Of a stretch of DNA of 64,000 nt, positions 8,372 through 18,709 are shown in pieces; the first letter of the stretch is position 1; each line of letters begins with the position of its first letter. The position numbers and the translations under genes were made by a program. Under the pieces are notes generated by a model, which was given only the letters and a program-made list of their open reading frames with translations, had not been told where the DNA came from and did no database searches. Source of the DNA: Pseudomonas sp. UBA1879 (GTDB lineage: Bacteria; Pseudomonadota; Gammaproteobacteria; Pseudomonadales; Pseudomonadaceae); the NCBI RefSeq assembly GCF_002338065.1, contig NZ_DDHJ01000001.1, positions 62,001 through 126,000 on the forward strand, in the 5' to 3' direction.

Positions 8372-10234
8372 ATGGCTCTACTGCAGATCGCCGAACCCGG
8401 CCAAAGTCCAAAACCTCATCAGCGTCGTCTGGCCGTCGGGATCGATCTCGGCACCACCAACTCGCTGGTCGCTGCCCTGCGCAGTGGCATCAGTGAGCCG
8501 CTCCCTGATCAGAACGGGCAGGTCATTCTGCCGTCGGCCGTGCGTTATCACGCCGATCGCGTGGAGGTCGGCCAGTCCGCGAAGGACGCTGCCGCGACGG
8601 ATCCCCTGAACACCATCATCTCGGTCAAGCGCCTCATGGGGCGTGGCATTGCTGACGTGAAGCATTTGGGTGAGCAGCTGCCTTACCGCTTCATCGGCGG
8701 CGAGTCGCACATGCCGTTCATTGAGACCGTTCAAGGCGCGAAAAGCCCTGTCGAAATCTCGGCTGACATCCTCAAAGTGCTACGCCAGCGCGCCGAAGCG
8801 ACGTTGGGCGGCGAGCTGGTGGGGGCGGTGATCACCGTGCCTGCCTATTTTGACGACGCGCAACGCCAAGCCACCAAGGACGCCGCCAAGCTGGCGGGCC
8901 TTACCGTATTGCGCCTGCTCAATGAGCCAACGGCAGCAGCGGTGGCCTACGGTCTTGACCAAAATGCCGAAGGCGTGGTCGCGATCTACGACCTTGGCGG
9001 CGGCACGTTCGATATCTCGATCCTGCGACTGACCGGCGGCGTTTTCGAAGTCATGGCCACGGGCGGGGACAGTGCGCTGGGCGGCGACGATTTCGACCAC
9101 GCGATTGCCAGCTGGATCATCGCCGAAGCCGGTTTGTCCGACGACCTCGACCCTTCCGCCCAGCGCAGCCTGATGCAGACCGCCTGCGCTGCCAAGGAAG
9201 CCCTCACCGATACCGACGCGGTCGATGTCGTGCATGGCGCCTGGACAGGGGTGCTGACCCGCGCCACCTTCGATGCGCTGATCGAACCCATGATCGCCCG
9301 CAGCCTCAAGGCCTGCCGTCGTGCCGTGCGTGACTGCGGCATCGAGCTGGATGAAGTGGAAGCGGTGGTCATGGTCGGCGGTTCCACTCGCGTACCGCGT
9401 GTTCGTGATGCAGTTGCCGAATTGTTCGGTCGTCAACCGCTGACGGAAATCGACCCGGACCAAGTGGTTGCCATTGGTGCAGCGATTCAGGCTGATACCT
9501 TGGCAGGCAACAAGCGTGACGGCGGCGAATTGCTGCTGCTGGACGTGATTCCACTGTCCCTCGGTCTCGAGACCATGGGCGGCCTGATGGAAAAGGTCAT
9601 CCCGCGCAACACCACTATCCCGGTGGCTCGCGCGCAGGAGTTCACTACCTATAAAGACGGCCAGTCCGCGATGATGATTCACGTGCTCCAGGGTGAGCGT
9701 GAGTTGATCAGTGACTGCCGTTCGCTGGCGCGCTTTGACTTGCGTGGCATTCCAGCCATGGTCGCTGGCGCGGCGAAAATTCGTGTCACCTTCCAGGTCG
9801 ATGCCGATGGTCTGCTGAGCGTTTCCGCTCGCGAGTTGGCGTCAGGCGTGGAATCGAGCATTCAGGTCAAGCCTTCCTACGGCCTGACCGATAGTGAAAT
9901 CACCCGCATGCTCAAGGATTCGTTCCAGTACGCCGGCGATGACAAGGTCGCCCGAGTACTGCGCGAGCAGCAAGTCGACGCCCAGCGCCTGGTCGAGGCT
10001 GTCGAAGGCGCGCTGCAGGCTGATGGTGAGCGTTTGCTGGACGCCGAAGAGCGCATGGTCATCGACATGCAGGTCGATGAACTTCGCGAACTGATCAAAG
10101 GCACCGACGGGGCGGCTATCGAGCAGCAGACCAAGCGTTTGTCGCAGGTAACCGATGCCTTCGCTGCTCGCCGCCTGGACTCGACGGTGAAAGCCGCCTT
10201 GTCGGGACGCAACCTGAATGAGATTGAGGAATAA
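8372..10234 (+). CDS. hscA: Fe-S protein assembly chaperone HscA
   Basis: A 620-residue specialised Hsp70. The nucleotide-binding domain has GIDLGTTNSLV near residue 24, IYDLGGGTFDISIL near 207 and VGGSTRVPRV near 337. The substrate-binding domain from about residue 390 recognises the LPPVK motif of IscU. With HscB it drives release of clusters from IscU to acceptors. It lies 46 bp after hscB and 3 bp before fdx. Confidence 0.97.
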   Translation: MALLQIAEPGQSPKPHQRRLAVGIDLGTTNSLVAALRSGISEPLPDQNGQVILPSAVRYHADRVEVGQSAKDAAATDPLNTIISVKRLMGRGIADVKHLGEQLPYRFIGGESHMPFIETVQGAKSPVEISADILKVLRQRAEATLGGELVGAVITVPAYFDDAQRQATKDAAKLAGLTVLRLLNEPTAAAVAYGLDQNAEGVVAIYDLGGGTFDISILRLTGGVFEVMATGGDSALGGDDFDHAIASWIIAEAGLSDDLDPSAQRSLMQTACAAKEALTDTDAVDVVHGAWTGVLTRATFDALIEPMIARSLKACRRAVRDCGIELDEVEAVVMVGGSTRVPRVRDAVAELFGRQPLTEIDPDQVVAIGAAIQADTLAGNKRDGGELLLLDVIPLSLGLETMGGLMEKVIPRNTTIPVARAQEFTTYKDGQSAMMIHVLQGERELISDCRSLARFDLRGIPAMVAGAAKIRVTFQVDADGLLSVSARELASGVESSIQVKPSYGLTDSEITRMLKDSFQYAGDDKVARVLREQQVDAQRLVEAVEGALQADGERLLDAEERMVIDMQVDELRELIKGTDGAAIEQQTKRLSQVTDAFAARRLDSTVKAALSGRNLNEIEE

Positions 10235-10237
10235 CTG

Positions 10238-10579
10238 ATGCCACAGGTGATTTTTCTGCCGCACGCGGAGTTTTGCCCGGACGGGCTGGTGGTCGAGGCA
10301 GAGACTGGCACGTCGATCCTCGAGTTGGCTCATGACCACCATATCGAGATGGAAAGTGCGTGTGGCGGTGTGTGCGCCTGCACCACGTGCCATTGCATCA
10401 TTCGTCAGGGCTTCAATTCGCTGGAAGAAGCCGACGAGCTGGAAGAGGACTACCTGGATCGTGCATGGGGCCTGGAAGCGACATCGCGACTGGCCTGTCA
10501 GGCCAAGGTCGGCACCGAAGACCTGACCGTCGAGATCCCGAAATATTCGCTTAACCATGCCGCCGAAGCGCCGCACTGA
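10238..10579 (+). CDS. fdx: ISC-type [2Fe-2S] ferredoxin
   Basis: A 113-residue adrenodoxin-like ferredoxin that supplies electrons for cluster assembly. The ligands Cys42, Cys48, Cys51 and Cys87 are in the family pattern (ESACGGVCACTTC, then RLACQAK), with extra cysteines at 46 and 53 as in other ISC ferredoxins. It starts 3 bp after hscA, so is translationally coupled to it. Confidence 0.96.
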   Translation: MPQVIFLPHAEFCPDGLVVEAETGTSILELAHDHHIEMESACGGVCACTTCHCIIRQGFNSLEEADELEEDYLDRAWGLEATSRLACQAKVGTEDLTVEIPKYSLNHAAEAPH

Positions 10580-10592
10580 CGGAGAGATTGTC

Positions 10593-10793
10593 ATGAGCTA
10601 CGGTTGGAATGACGTGCAACGCATTGCCGAAGAGCTGGCCGAGACCCACCCGGGGCTTGATCCGTACTCGGTAGGCTTCGTCAGACTGCAACAGATGATC
10701 CAGCAACTGCCCGATTTCGACAACACATCGGGCAGGGTCGGCGAGAAGGTACTGGAAGCCGTCCAGACCCTTTGGGCAGATGAAATAGACTGA
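10593..10793 (+). CDS. iscX: Fe-S cluster assembly protein IscX (YfhJ)
   Basis: A 66-residue acidic protein, last of the isc operon, that binds IscS and iron and modulates desulfurase activity in E. coli. The sequence opens MSYGWNDVQRIAEELAE and keeps the acidic surface (PDFD, WADEID at the C-terminus). The start is the ATG at 10593, 13 bp after fdx, with GGAGAG upstream; the longer frame from 10557 overlaps fdx and is not family sequence. Confidence 0.94.
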   Translation: MSYGWNDVQRIAEELAETHPGLDPYSVGFVRLQQMIQQLPDFDNTSGRVGEKVLEAVQTLWADEID

Positions 10794-10822
10794 TCATCTC
10801 TGCCCGTTAGGCAATACACCAG

Positions 10823-10850
10823 AACCCGCGTATAATTCGCGGGTTTAATT
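10823..10850 (+). promoter_or_regulatory. Hairpin after iscX with TATAAT in its loop: possible terminator and ndk promoter
   Basis: AACCCGCG (10823-10830) pairs perfectly with CGCGGGTT (10838-10845) around the loop TATAATT, followed by TAATTTTT. The hairpin and T-rich tail look like an intrinsic terminator for the isc operon, while TATAAT in the loop looks like the -10 of ndk. No strong -35 is seen (TTAGGC at 10807-10812, 18 bp upstream, is the nearest). Dual role is inference. Confidence 0.5.
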
Positions 10851-10883
10851 TTTCGCAATAATCACTGTTTCTGGAGTTACACC

Positions 10884-11309
10884 ATGGCTGTTCAACGTAC
10901 TTTCTCGATCATCAAGCCTGATGCTGTTGCTAAAAATGTAATCGGCGAGATCACCACCCGCTTCGAAAAAGCCGGTCTGCGCGTCGTCGCTTCGAAACTG
11001 AAGCAACTGTCCAAGGCCGAAGCAGAAGGTTTCTACGCTGAGCACAGCGCCCGTGGTTTCTTCGGCGACCTGGTGGCTTTCATGACGTCCGGTCCGGTTG
11101 TCGTTCAAGTGCTGGAAGGCGAAAACGCCATCCTGAAAAACCGCGAGCTGATGGGCGCTACCAACCCTAAAGAAGCCGCTGCCGGCACCATCCGTGCTGA
11201 CTTCGCAGAATCCATTGACGCCAACGCCGTTCACGGTTCGGACTCCGAAGCTGCTGCGGCTCGCGAAATCGCTTACTTCTTCGCTGCTACCGAGGTAACC
11301 ACTCGCTAA
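10884..11309 (+). CDS. ndk: Nucleoside diphosphate kinase
   Basis: A 141-residue enzyme that moves the gamma phosphate between nucleoside triphosphates and diphosphates. The phospho-acceptor is His117 (NAVHGSDS), preceded by the conserved GATNPKEAAAGTIRADF segment. Codon use is strongly biased, fitting high expression. It has its own likely promoter in the 90-bp gap after iscX and is followed 27 bp later by rlmN. Confidence 0.97.
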   Translation: MAVQRTFSIIKPDAVAKNVIGEITTRFEKAGLRVVASKLKQLSKAEAEGFYAEHSARGFFGDLVAFMTSGPVVVQVLEGENAILKNRELMGATNPKEAAAGTIRADFAESIDANAVHGSDSEAAAAREIAYFFAATEVTTR

Positions 11310-11336
11310 GCTGCTGCTTCGAGTGAGGGTGAATCC

Positions 11337-12485
11337 ATGACTGATACGACTGGCAAAATCAACCTGTTGGGGCTGACCCTTCAGGAAATGGAAAAATTCT
11401 TCGAGTCCATCGGGGAGAAACGCTTCCGCGCCGGTCAGGTCATGAAGTGGATTCACCACTATGGCGTCGACAATTTCGAAGCCATGACGAATGTCGGCAA
11501 GGCGTTGCGCGAAAAGCTCGAGCGTCGTGCCGAAATTCGGGGTCCCGAAGTCGTCAGCGAGGACATTTCCAGCGACGGCACCCGCAAGTGGGTCGTTCGC
11601 GTGGCGTCCGGCAGCTGCGTCGAGACTGTTTACATTCCCCAGGGCAAGCGCGGCACTTTGTGTGTCTCCTCCCAGGCGGGCTGCGCGCTGGATTGCAGTT
11701 TCTGCTCCACGGGTAAGCAAGGCTTCAACAGCAACCTCACCGCCGCCGAAGTTATCGGTCAGGTGTGGATTGCCAATAAATCCTTCGGCAGTGTCCCGGC
11801 TACGGTCGACCGTGCCATCACCAACGTGGTGATGATGGGCATGGGTGAGCCATTGCTGAACTTCGACAATGTCATAGCGGCCATGCATCTGATGATGGAT
11901 GACTTTGGCTATGGCATCTCCAAACGCCGGGTGACGCTGTCGACCTCCGGCGTGGTTCCGATGATCGATGAGCTGGCCAAGCACATCGACGTCTCACTGG
12001 CCCTTTCGCTGCACGCGCCCAACGACGCGCTGCGCAACCAGTTGGTGCCGATCAACAAGAAGTACCCGTTGAAAATGCTGCTCGAATCCTGCCGCAACTA
12101 TATGTCGGCACTGGGCGAGAAGCGCGTGTTGACCATCGAATACACCTTGCTCAAGGACGTCAACGACAAGCCTGAGCACGCTGTCGAGATGATCGAGCTG
12201 CTCAAGGACACGCCGTGCAAGATCAACCTGATTCCGTTCAACCCGTTCCCGCATTCGGGCTATGAGCGCCCGAGCAATAACGCGATCCGGCGTTTTCAGG
12301 ATCTGCTGCACCACGCTGGATTCAACGTCACTGTGCGGACCACGCGTGGTGAGGACATCGATGCTGCCTGTGGCCAACTGGTCGGGCAGGTAATGGACCG
12401 CACTCGCCGCAGCGAACGTTACATCGCTGTGCGCGAGCTCAGTGCCGAGACCGAAGGGGCTCAGGTCGCTGCGGCTCGCACCTGA
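11337..12485 (+). CDS. rlmN: Dual-specificity 23S rRNA/tRNA adenine-C2 methyltransferase RlmN
   Basis: A 382-residue radical SAM enzyme that methylates C2 of A2503 in 23S rRNA and A37 of some tRNAs. The [4Fe-4S] motif CxxxCxxC is at Cys116, Cys120 and Cys123 (GCALDCSFCSTGKQGF). The C-terminal cysteine that forms the methyl-transfer intermediate is in DIDAACGQL. The N-terminal helical domain of about 90 residues is the RNA-binding part. Confidence 0.96.
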   Translation: MTDTTGKINLLGLTLQEMEKFFESIGEKRFRAGQVMKWIHHYGVDNFEAMTNVGKALREKLERRAEIRGPEVVSEDISSDGTRKWVVRVASGSCVETVYIPQGKRGTLCVSSQAGCALDCSFCSTGKQGFNSNLTAAEVIGQVWIANKSFGSVPATVDRAITNVVMMGMGEPLLNFDNVIAAMHLMMDDFGYGISKRRVTLSTSGVVPMIDELAKHIDVSLALSLHAPNDALRNQLVPINKKYPLKMLLESCRNYMSALGEKRVLTIEYTLLKDVNDKPEHAVEMIELLKDTPCKINLIPFNPFPHSGYERPSNNAIRRFQDLLHHAGFNVTVRTTRGEDIDAACGQLVGQVMDRTRRSERYIAVRELSAETEGAQVAAART

Positions 12486-12511
12486 CTGCGAAATTGACTG
12501 AGAGGATCTCT

Positions 12512-13270
12512 ATGTCCCTGCGCGCTGCGCTGCTGCTGTGTTTTGTCACGCTCCTGGCGGGTTGTGTTTCCACTGGCAACGTCGATCCGCTGAGTACCGG
12601 CAAGGGACGTGAAGATGCTCGTCAGGCGTATGTGCAGTTGGGACTGGGTTATCTGCAGCAGGGCCAGATGGAGCGCGCCAAGGCGCCGCTGAAAAAGGCC
12701 CTGGAGCTGGACAACTCAGATGCTGACGCCAACGCAGCGCTGGGCCTGGTGTTTCAGGCCGAAGCGGAACCCGAGCTTGCCGATCAGTACTACAAGAAAG
12801 CGTTGTCCGCTCGCCCCAAGGATGCGCGCATCCTCAATAACTACGGCAGTTTTCTTTACCAGCAGAAGCGCTACAAGGACGCCTATGAGCGTTTCCAGCA
12901 GGCGGCCGATGACAACCTCTATGCCGAGCGCGCCAGGGTATTCGAGAATCTGGGCATGACCTCGGTGATGCTCGGCAATCGGGACCAGGCCGTCGACGAA
13001 TTTACCAAGGCCCTCCGCCTCGACGCCCAGCAACCGCGCGCTTTGCTGGAAATGGCTGAGTTGTCTTACGAAGACAGGCATTATGTGCCAGCGCGTGATT
13101 ACTACGACCGTTTCAGCCAGCTGAGCGAGCAGAATGCACGTAGCCTGTTGCTGGGTACCCGCCTGGCGAAGATCTATGACGATCGCAACAAGGCAGCCAG
13201 TTATGGCCTGCAACTCAAAAGACTCTATCCCGGTACGCCGGAATATCAGCAATACCTGTCGGAGCAATGA
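12512..13270 (+). CDS. pilF: Type IV pilus biogenesis/stability lipoprotein PilF (PilW)
   Basis: A 252-residue outer-membrane lipoprotein that pilots the secretin PilQ. It has a lipoprotein signal with lipobox LLAGC (Cys18) and about six TPR repeats from residue 36 to the C-terminus. The start is ATG 12512 with AGAGGATC upstream, 26 bp after rlmN. It overlaps the rodZ start. The pilF-rodZ-ispG order is conserved in gammaproteobacteria. Confidence 0.93.
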   Translation: MSLRAALLLCFVTLLAGCVSTGNVDPLSTGKGREDARQAYVQLGLGYLQQGQMERAKAPLKKALELDNSDADANAALGLVFQAEAEPELADQYYKKALSARPKDARILNNYGSFLYQQKRYKDAYERFQQAADDNLYAERARVFENLGMTSVMLGNRDQAVDEFTKALRLDAQQPRALLEMAELSYEDRHYVPARDYYDRFSQLSEQNARSLLLGTRLAKIYDDRNKAASYGLQLKRLYPGTPEYQQYLSEQ

Positions 13271-14304
13271 TGAAAGCGGCGCATCCCGAAGTTGTAGCAG
13301 CCACTCGTACGAACCCTGGTGAAACCTTGCGCCAGGCTCGCGAGAGTAAAAACTGGTCGCTGCCAGATGTGGCTTTGAGGTTGAACCTCACCGCGACTTC
13401 CCTCGGTTATGTGGAGTCCGGCGATTTTGACAAGCTTCCGGGCCATACCTTCGCGCGGGGCTATATACGCGCCTACGCCAAACTGATGGGCCTGGATCAG
13501 GCCGCTCTGGTCGCACAGTTCGACCAATACACCGGAACCGACGGCAAAGGCAGCAACGTTCATGCCTTGGGGCGTATCGAGGAACCTGTTCGCCTGTCCC
13601 ACAACATCCTGCGCATCGTCAGCCTGTTGCTGCTGGTCGCGCTGATAGGCGGCGGTTTTGTCTGGTGGCAGGATCAGGCAACCTTGCGCGGGAAAGAGCC
13701 AACCAGTCTGGGGCTGGAGCACGTCGAGGTCGAAAGCGCCGATGGCACGACGCAGATTCACCCGCTGGACGAGCCTGAAGACCAGGCGGTCGCAGAAGGG
13801 CAGAGCAATACAGCACCACTGCCACTGAACAATATGGATGCGTCCACGACCGCGCCGACGACCTCCGCTGCGCCGACCGCGCCCGGGGCGACAGCCAGCG
13901 CACCTGTCACCCCTGCCAATCCGGTCCACGGCACGTCTGCGACGCCTGCTGCTTCCGCGCACACCGCTCCGAGCCCTGGCACACCCGCCACACCCGCAAC
14001 AGCGGCCGTCCCCGCGCCAGCACCAGCGTCGACGCCGACGGAAGCCGCGCCGACGCCAGCCGGTTTCGGCCAAGTGCAGTTGCAGTTCACGGCCGACTGC
14101 TGGTTCCAGATCACCGACGCGAACGGCAAGGTGCTGACCAGCGGCCTCAAGCACTCGGGCGACAGCGTCAACGTTAGCGGCAAGCCGCCATTGGCGGTCC
14201 GTCTTGGCGTGGCCCGTGCTGCACAGGTCAGCTACAACGGTCAGCCGGTAGACGTCACACCTTTTACCTCGGGCCAGACGGCTCGCATGAAGCTGGGGCA
14301 ATAA
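13267..14304 (+). CDS. rodZ: Cytoskeletal protein RodZ
   Basis: A 345-residue bitopic membrane protein that links MreB to the elongation machinery. The N-terminal cytoplasmic helix-turn-helix (TLRQARESKNWSLPDVALRL, about 20-85) is followed by a TM helix near residues 117-136 (IVSLLLLVALIGGGFVWW). Next is a Pro/Ala/Thr-rich periplasmic linker (about 175-262), then a DUF4115 beta domain (GQVQLQFTADCWFQITDANG). The start is ATG 13267 or the next ATG at 13270; both overlap the pilF stop. Confidence 0.93.
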   Translation: MMKAAHPEVVAATRTNPGETLRQARESKNWSLPDVALRLNLTATSLGYVESGDFDKLPGHTFARGYIRAYAKLMGLDQAALVAQFDQYTGTDGKGSNVHALGRIEEPVRLSHNILRIVSLLLLVALIGGGFVWWQDQATLRGKEPTSLGLEHVEVESADGTTQIHPLDEPEDQAVAEGQSNTAPLPLNNMDASTTAPTTSAAPTAPGATASAPVTPANPVHGTSATPAASAHTAPSPGTPATPATAAVPAPAPASTPTEAAPTPAGFGQVQLQFTADCWFQITDANGKVLTSGLKHSGDSVNVSGKPPLAVRLGVARAAQVSYNGQPVDVTPFTSGQTARMKLGQ

Positions 14305-14307
14305 GTC

Positions 14308-15417
14308 ATGCACGGCGAATCTCCGATCAAGCGTCGCGAATCTCGTAAAATCTGGGTCGGCTCCGTGCCGGTTGGCGGTGATGCGCCGATCGCGGTACAA
14401 AGCATGACCAACAGCGACACTAACGATGTGGCCGCGACGGTTGCCCAGATCAATCGTCTGGAAGCCGCGGGCGTAGACATCGTTCGTGTGTCCGTTCCTG
14501 ACATGGACGCTGCCGAAGCGTTCGGGCGTATCAAGCAGCTGGTGAAAGTGCCGCTGGTGGCCGATATCCATTTCGACTACAAAATCGCCCTGCGCGTGGC
14601 CGAACTGGGTGTCGATTGCCTGCGCATCAACCCCGGCAATATTGGTCGCGAAGATCGCGTGCGTGCGGTGGTCGATGCCGCCCGTGATCGCGGCATTCCG
14701 ATCCGGATCGGCGTCAACGCCGGTTCCCTCGAAAAAGACCTGCAGAAGAAGTACGGCGAGCCGACTCCGGCGGCGCTGGTGGAATCGGCATTGCGCCACG
14801 TCGAACACCTTGATCGCCTCGATTTCCAGGACTTCAAGGTCAGCGTCAAGGCGTCCGATGTGTTCATGGCCGTAGAGGCCTATCGCCTGCTGGCCAAGCA
14901 AATCGTCCAACCCTTGCACCTCGGGATCACTGAAGCGGGTGGTTTGCGTTCAGGCACGGTGAAATCGGCCGTCGGCCTAGGTATGCTGCTGGCCGAAGGA
15001 ATTGGCGATACCATCCGTATCTCGCTCGCTGCCGATCCTGTCGAAGAAGTCAAAGTCGGCTACGACATCCTCAAGTCGCTGCACCTGCGTTCCCGTGGTA
15101 TCAACTTCATCGCTTGTCCGAGCTGCTCGCGGCAGAACTTCGATGTGGTCAAGACCATGAACGAGCTGGAAGGGCGCCTCGAGGACCTGCTGGTTCCGCT
15201 GGATGTAGCGGTGATCGGCTGCGTGGTGAACGGCCCGGGTGAAGCCAAGGAGGCCCATGTCGGCCTGACGGGCGGCACGCCTAACCTGATTTACATCGAC
15301 GGCAAACCGTCGCAAAAGCTGACCAATGACAATCTGGTGGAAGAGCTTGAACGCTTGATCCGCCAGAAAGCGGCCGAGAAGGTCGAGGCCGACGCAGCGT
15401 TGATCGTTCGTGGCTAA
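14308..15417 (+). CDS. ispG: 4-hydroxy-3-methylbut-2-en-1-yl diphosphate synthase IspG
   Basis: A 369-residue [4Fe-4S] enzyme of the MEP isoprenoid pathway (MEcPP to HMBPP), using flavodoxin or ferredoxin as reductant. The N-terminal TIM barrel is followed by the cluster-binding domain with CPSCSRQNFD and GCVVNGPGEAKEAHVG, which supply the three cysteine ligands and the Glu. It follows rodZ by 3 bp. The enzyme depends on the Fe-S assembly operon upstream. Confidence 0.97.
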   Translation: MHGESPIKRRESRKIWVGSVPVGGDAPIAVQSMTNSDTNDVAATVAQINRLEAAGVDIVRVSVPDMDAAEAFGRIKQLVKVPLVADIHFDYKIALRVAELGVDCLRINPGNIGREDRVRAVVDAARDRGIPIRIGVNAGSLEKDLQKKYGEPTPAALVESALRHVEHLDRLDFQDFKVSVKASDVFMAVEAYRLLAKQIVQPLHLGITEAGGLRSGTVKSAVGLGMLLAEGIGDTIRISLAADPVEEVKVGYDILKSLHLRSRGINFIACPSCSRQNFDVVKTMNELEGRLEDLLVPLDVAVIGCVVNGPGEAKEAHVGLTGGTPNLIYIDGKPSQKLTNDNLVEELERLIRQKAAEKVEADAALIVRG

Positions 15418-15438
15418 TCCCCTTTTCAAGGAATTTTT

Positions 15439-16728
<1,290 letters not shown>

Positions 16729-16773
16729 AGCTAAATAAGTGGCCGATTGAGCGACGCGAATAGGAGTAATGGG

Positions 16774-17415
16774 GTGTCGAATACCGATGATGAACAGCTG
16801 GCGGCGGTAAAGGACTGGTGGCAGCGTAACGGCAAGCCCCTGGTTACCGGCGGTCTGCTTGCGGTGATCGTGGTGTTGGGCTGGCAGGCCTGGCATCGCT
16901 ATCAGAACAATCAGGCACAAGGTGCTTCGGCGTTGTACCAGCAATTGCTGGAAACTGCTTTGACTCCAAGCGGCCAGGCCGATCCCGGTCAGGTGGCGGC
17001 CATCGCCGGTAAGCTGAAAAGCGATTTCGGCGGCACAGCCTACGCTCAGTACGGAAGCCTGTTCGTGGCCAAGGTGGCGGTCGATACCGGCAAGCTGGAC
17101 GATGCGGCCAATGAACTGAAAGCCGTCAACGACAAGCCGGTTAACCCGACCCTTGGCGAAATTGCCCGTCAGCGTCTGGCTCGCGTCTACGCGGCTCAGA
17201 ACAAGGCGGAAGAGGCGCTGAAGCTGCTCGACGGTCAGGTCGACAAGTCCTTCGAAGCCAGCCGTGAAGAATTGCGTGGCGACCTGCTGGTACAGCTGGG
17301 TCGTACCGACGATGCGTACGCTGCATACAAGAAAGCCAAGGCTGCGCTGTCCGAGCAATCGGCAGTGGGTGGCCTGCAAATGAAGCTCGACGATCTGGCG
17401 AAAGGGGATGCGTGA
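16774..17415 (+). CDS. yfgM: YfgM-like tetratricopeptide protein (ancillary SecYEG translocon subunit)
   Basis: A 213-residue single-pass inner-membrane protein. A cytoplasmic N-terminus of about 25 residues is followed by a TM helix (PLVTGGLLAVIVVLGWQAWH) and a periplasmic TPR-like helical domain. In E. coli YfgM joins PpiD at the Sec translocon. The start is the GTG at 16774 with AGGAG at 16762-16766; a TTG nine codons upstream is less likely. It overlaps bamB. Confidence 0.88.
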   Translation: MSNTDDEQLAAVKDWWQRNGKPLVTGGLLAVIVVLGWQAWHRYQNNQAQGASALYQQLLETALTPSGQADPGQVAAIAGKLKSDFGGTAYAQYGSLFVAKVAVDTGKLDDAANELKAVNDKPVNPTLGEIARQRLARVYAAQNKAEEALKLLDGQVDKSFEASREELRGDLLVQLGRTDDAYAAYKKAKAALSEQSAVGGLQMKLDDLAKGDA

Positions 17416-18559
17416 CGTGATTCGTTGGAAACATGCAGCATTGCTGGCTCTGGCCGTTGTGGCCGCGGGTTGCAGCAGCAACAGCAAAAAGGAATTGCCT
17501 CCGGCCGAGCTGACGGACTTCAAAGAAGAAGTGGTTTTGCAGAAGGTGTGGAGCCGTTCGGTGGGTGATGGTCAAGGCGACATCTACAACATGCTGGTTC
17601 CGGCCATCGATGGCGAGAACATCTACGCTGCCGACGCCAATGGTCTGATCATGGCGATCAATCGCAGCAACGGCGACGTGGTCTGGAAGAAAGAGCTCGA
17701 GCAGCCTGTTTCCGGCGCTGTCGGCGTAGGGTCTGGCCTGGTCATGGTCGGCACGCTGCGTGGCGAAGTGATCGTCCTCGACGAATCCACCGGCGAGCAG
17801 AAATGGAAAGCCAAGGCCACCAGCGAAGTGCTGTCGGCTCCGGCCACCAACGGCGACGTGGTCGTCGCTCAGACTCAAGACGACAAGGTCATCGGTTACG
17901 ATGCCGCGACAGGCAATCAGCGCTGGATCTACGAAAGCAGTCCCGCCGTGCTGACCCTGCGTGGCACCGGTGCGCCGATCGTGACCAACCAGCTGGCGGT
18001 TGCCGGCCTCTCGACCGGTAAGGTCGTGGCCCTCGACACCACCAACGGTGTGCCGGTCTGGGAGCAGCGCGTAGCCATTCCAGCAGGTCGCTCCGAGCTG
18101 GATCGCGTGGTCGACATCGACGGCGGTCTGCTGTTGAACGGCAGCACGCTGTACGTGGCGACGTATCAAGGTCGCGTTGCGGGTCTGGAACTGCAAAGCG
18201 GCCGTGTGCTGTGGCAGCGTGATGCCTCCAGCTACTCGGGTGTGGCGCAAGGCTTCGGCAGCGTTTACGTGTCGCTGGCCAATGGCACCGTTGAGGGCGT
18301 CGATGAGCGCTCTTCCACGGCGCTGTGGAGCAACGACTCACTGGCCCGTCGCCAACTGGGCTCTCCGGAAGTGTTCTCCAGTTACGTGGCCGTTGGCGAC
18401 ATGGAAGGCTATCTGCATTTGCTCAGCCAGGTTGACGGTCATTTCGTCGGCCGTGAAAAGATCGACAGCGACGGTCTGCGGGCGCGTCCGTTGGTCTCCG
18501 GCAACACTATTTACGTCTTTGGCAACAGCGGCAAGCTGGAAGCCCTGACGATCAAGTAG
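17408..18559 (+). CDS. bamB: Outer membrane protein assembly factor BamB
   Basis: A lipoprotein of about 383 residues folding as an eight-bladed PQQ-type beta-propeller, part of the BAM complex that inserts outer-membrane proteins. The signal ends at the lipobox VAAGC, followed by a Ser/Asn/Lys linker. Repeated blade motifs such as GDVVWKKELEQPV and TGEQKWKAKA are visible. It may start at ATG 17408 or at GTG 17417; the GTG has better ribosome-binding spacing (GGGG at 17404-17407) and loses only three residues. Confidence 0.93.
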   Translation: MRDVIRWKHAALLALAVVAAGCSSNSKKELPPAELTDFKEEVVLQKVWSRSVGDGQGDIYNMLVPAIDGENIYAADANGLIMAINRSNGDVVWKKELEQPVSGAVGVGSGLVMVGTLRGEVIVLDESTGEQKWKAKATSEVLSAPATNGDVVVAQTQDDKVIGYDAATGNQRWIYESSPAVLTLRGTGAPIVTNQLAVAGLSTGKVVALDTTNGVPVWEQRVAIPAGRSELDRVVDIDGGLLLNGSTLYVATYQGRVAGLELQSGRVLWQRDASSYSGVAQGFGSVYVSLANGTVEGVDERSSTALWSNDSLARRQLGSPEVFSSYVAVGDMEGYLHLLSQVDGHFVGREKIDSDGLRARPLVSGNTIYVFGNSGKLEALTIK

Positions 18560-18654
18560 TGGCTGTCTATGCTAGAGGGGCCGCACGGCGGCTTTCCTCT
18601 GGCGGCCCTGCATAGGCGGGGCTTGCGGCGTGTTGAATGCCGCTCCGAACTCCG

Positions 18655-18684
18655 GCCGCTGCCCTGCAGCGGCTTTTGTATTTT
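18655..18684 (+). terminator. Intrinsic terminator after bamB
   Basis: GCCGCTG and CAGCGGC form a 7-bp stem around CCCTG, followed by TTTTGTATTTT. It ends just before der, so der probably has some expression independent of bamB or reads through. Confidence 0.65.
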
Positions 18685-18709
18685 CTGAAATAACGAAGTG
18701 GAGAGCCGC

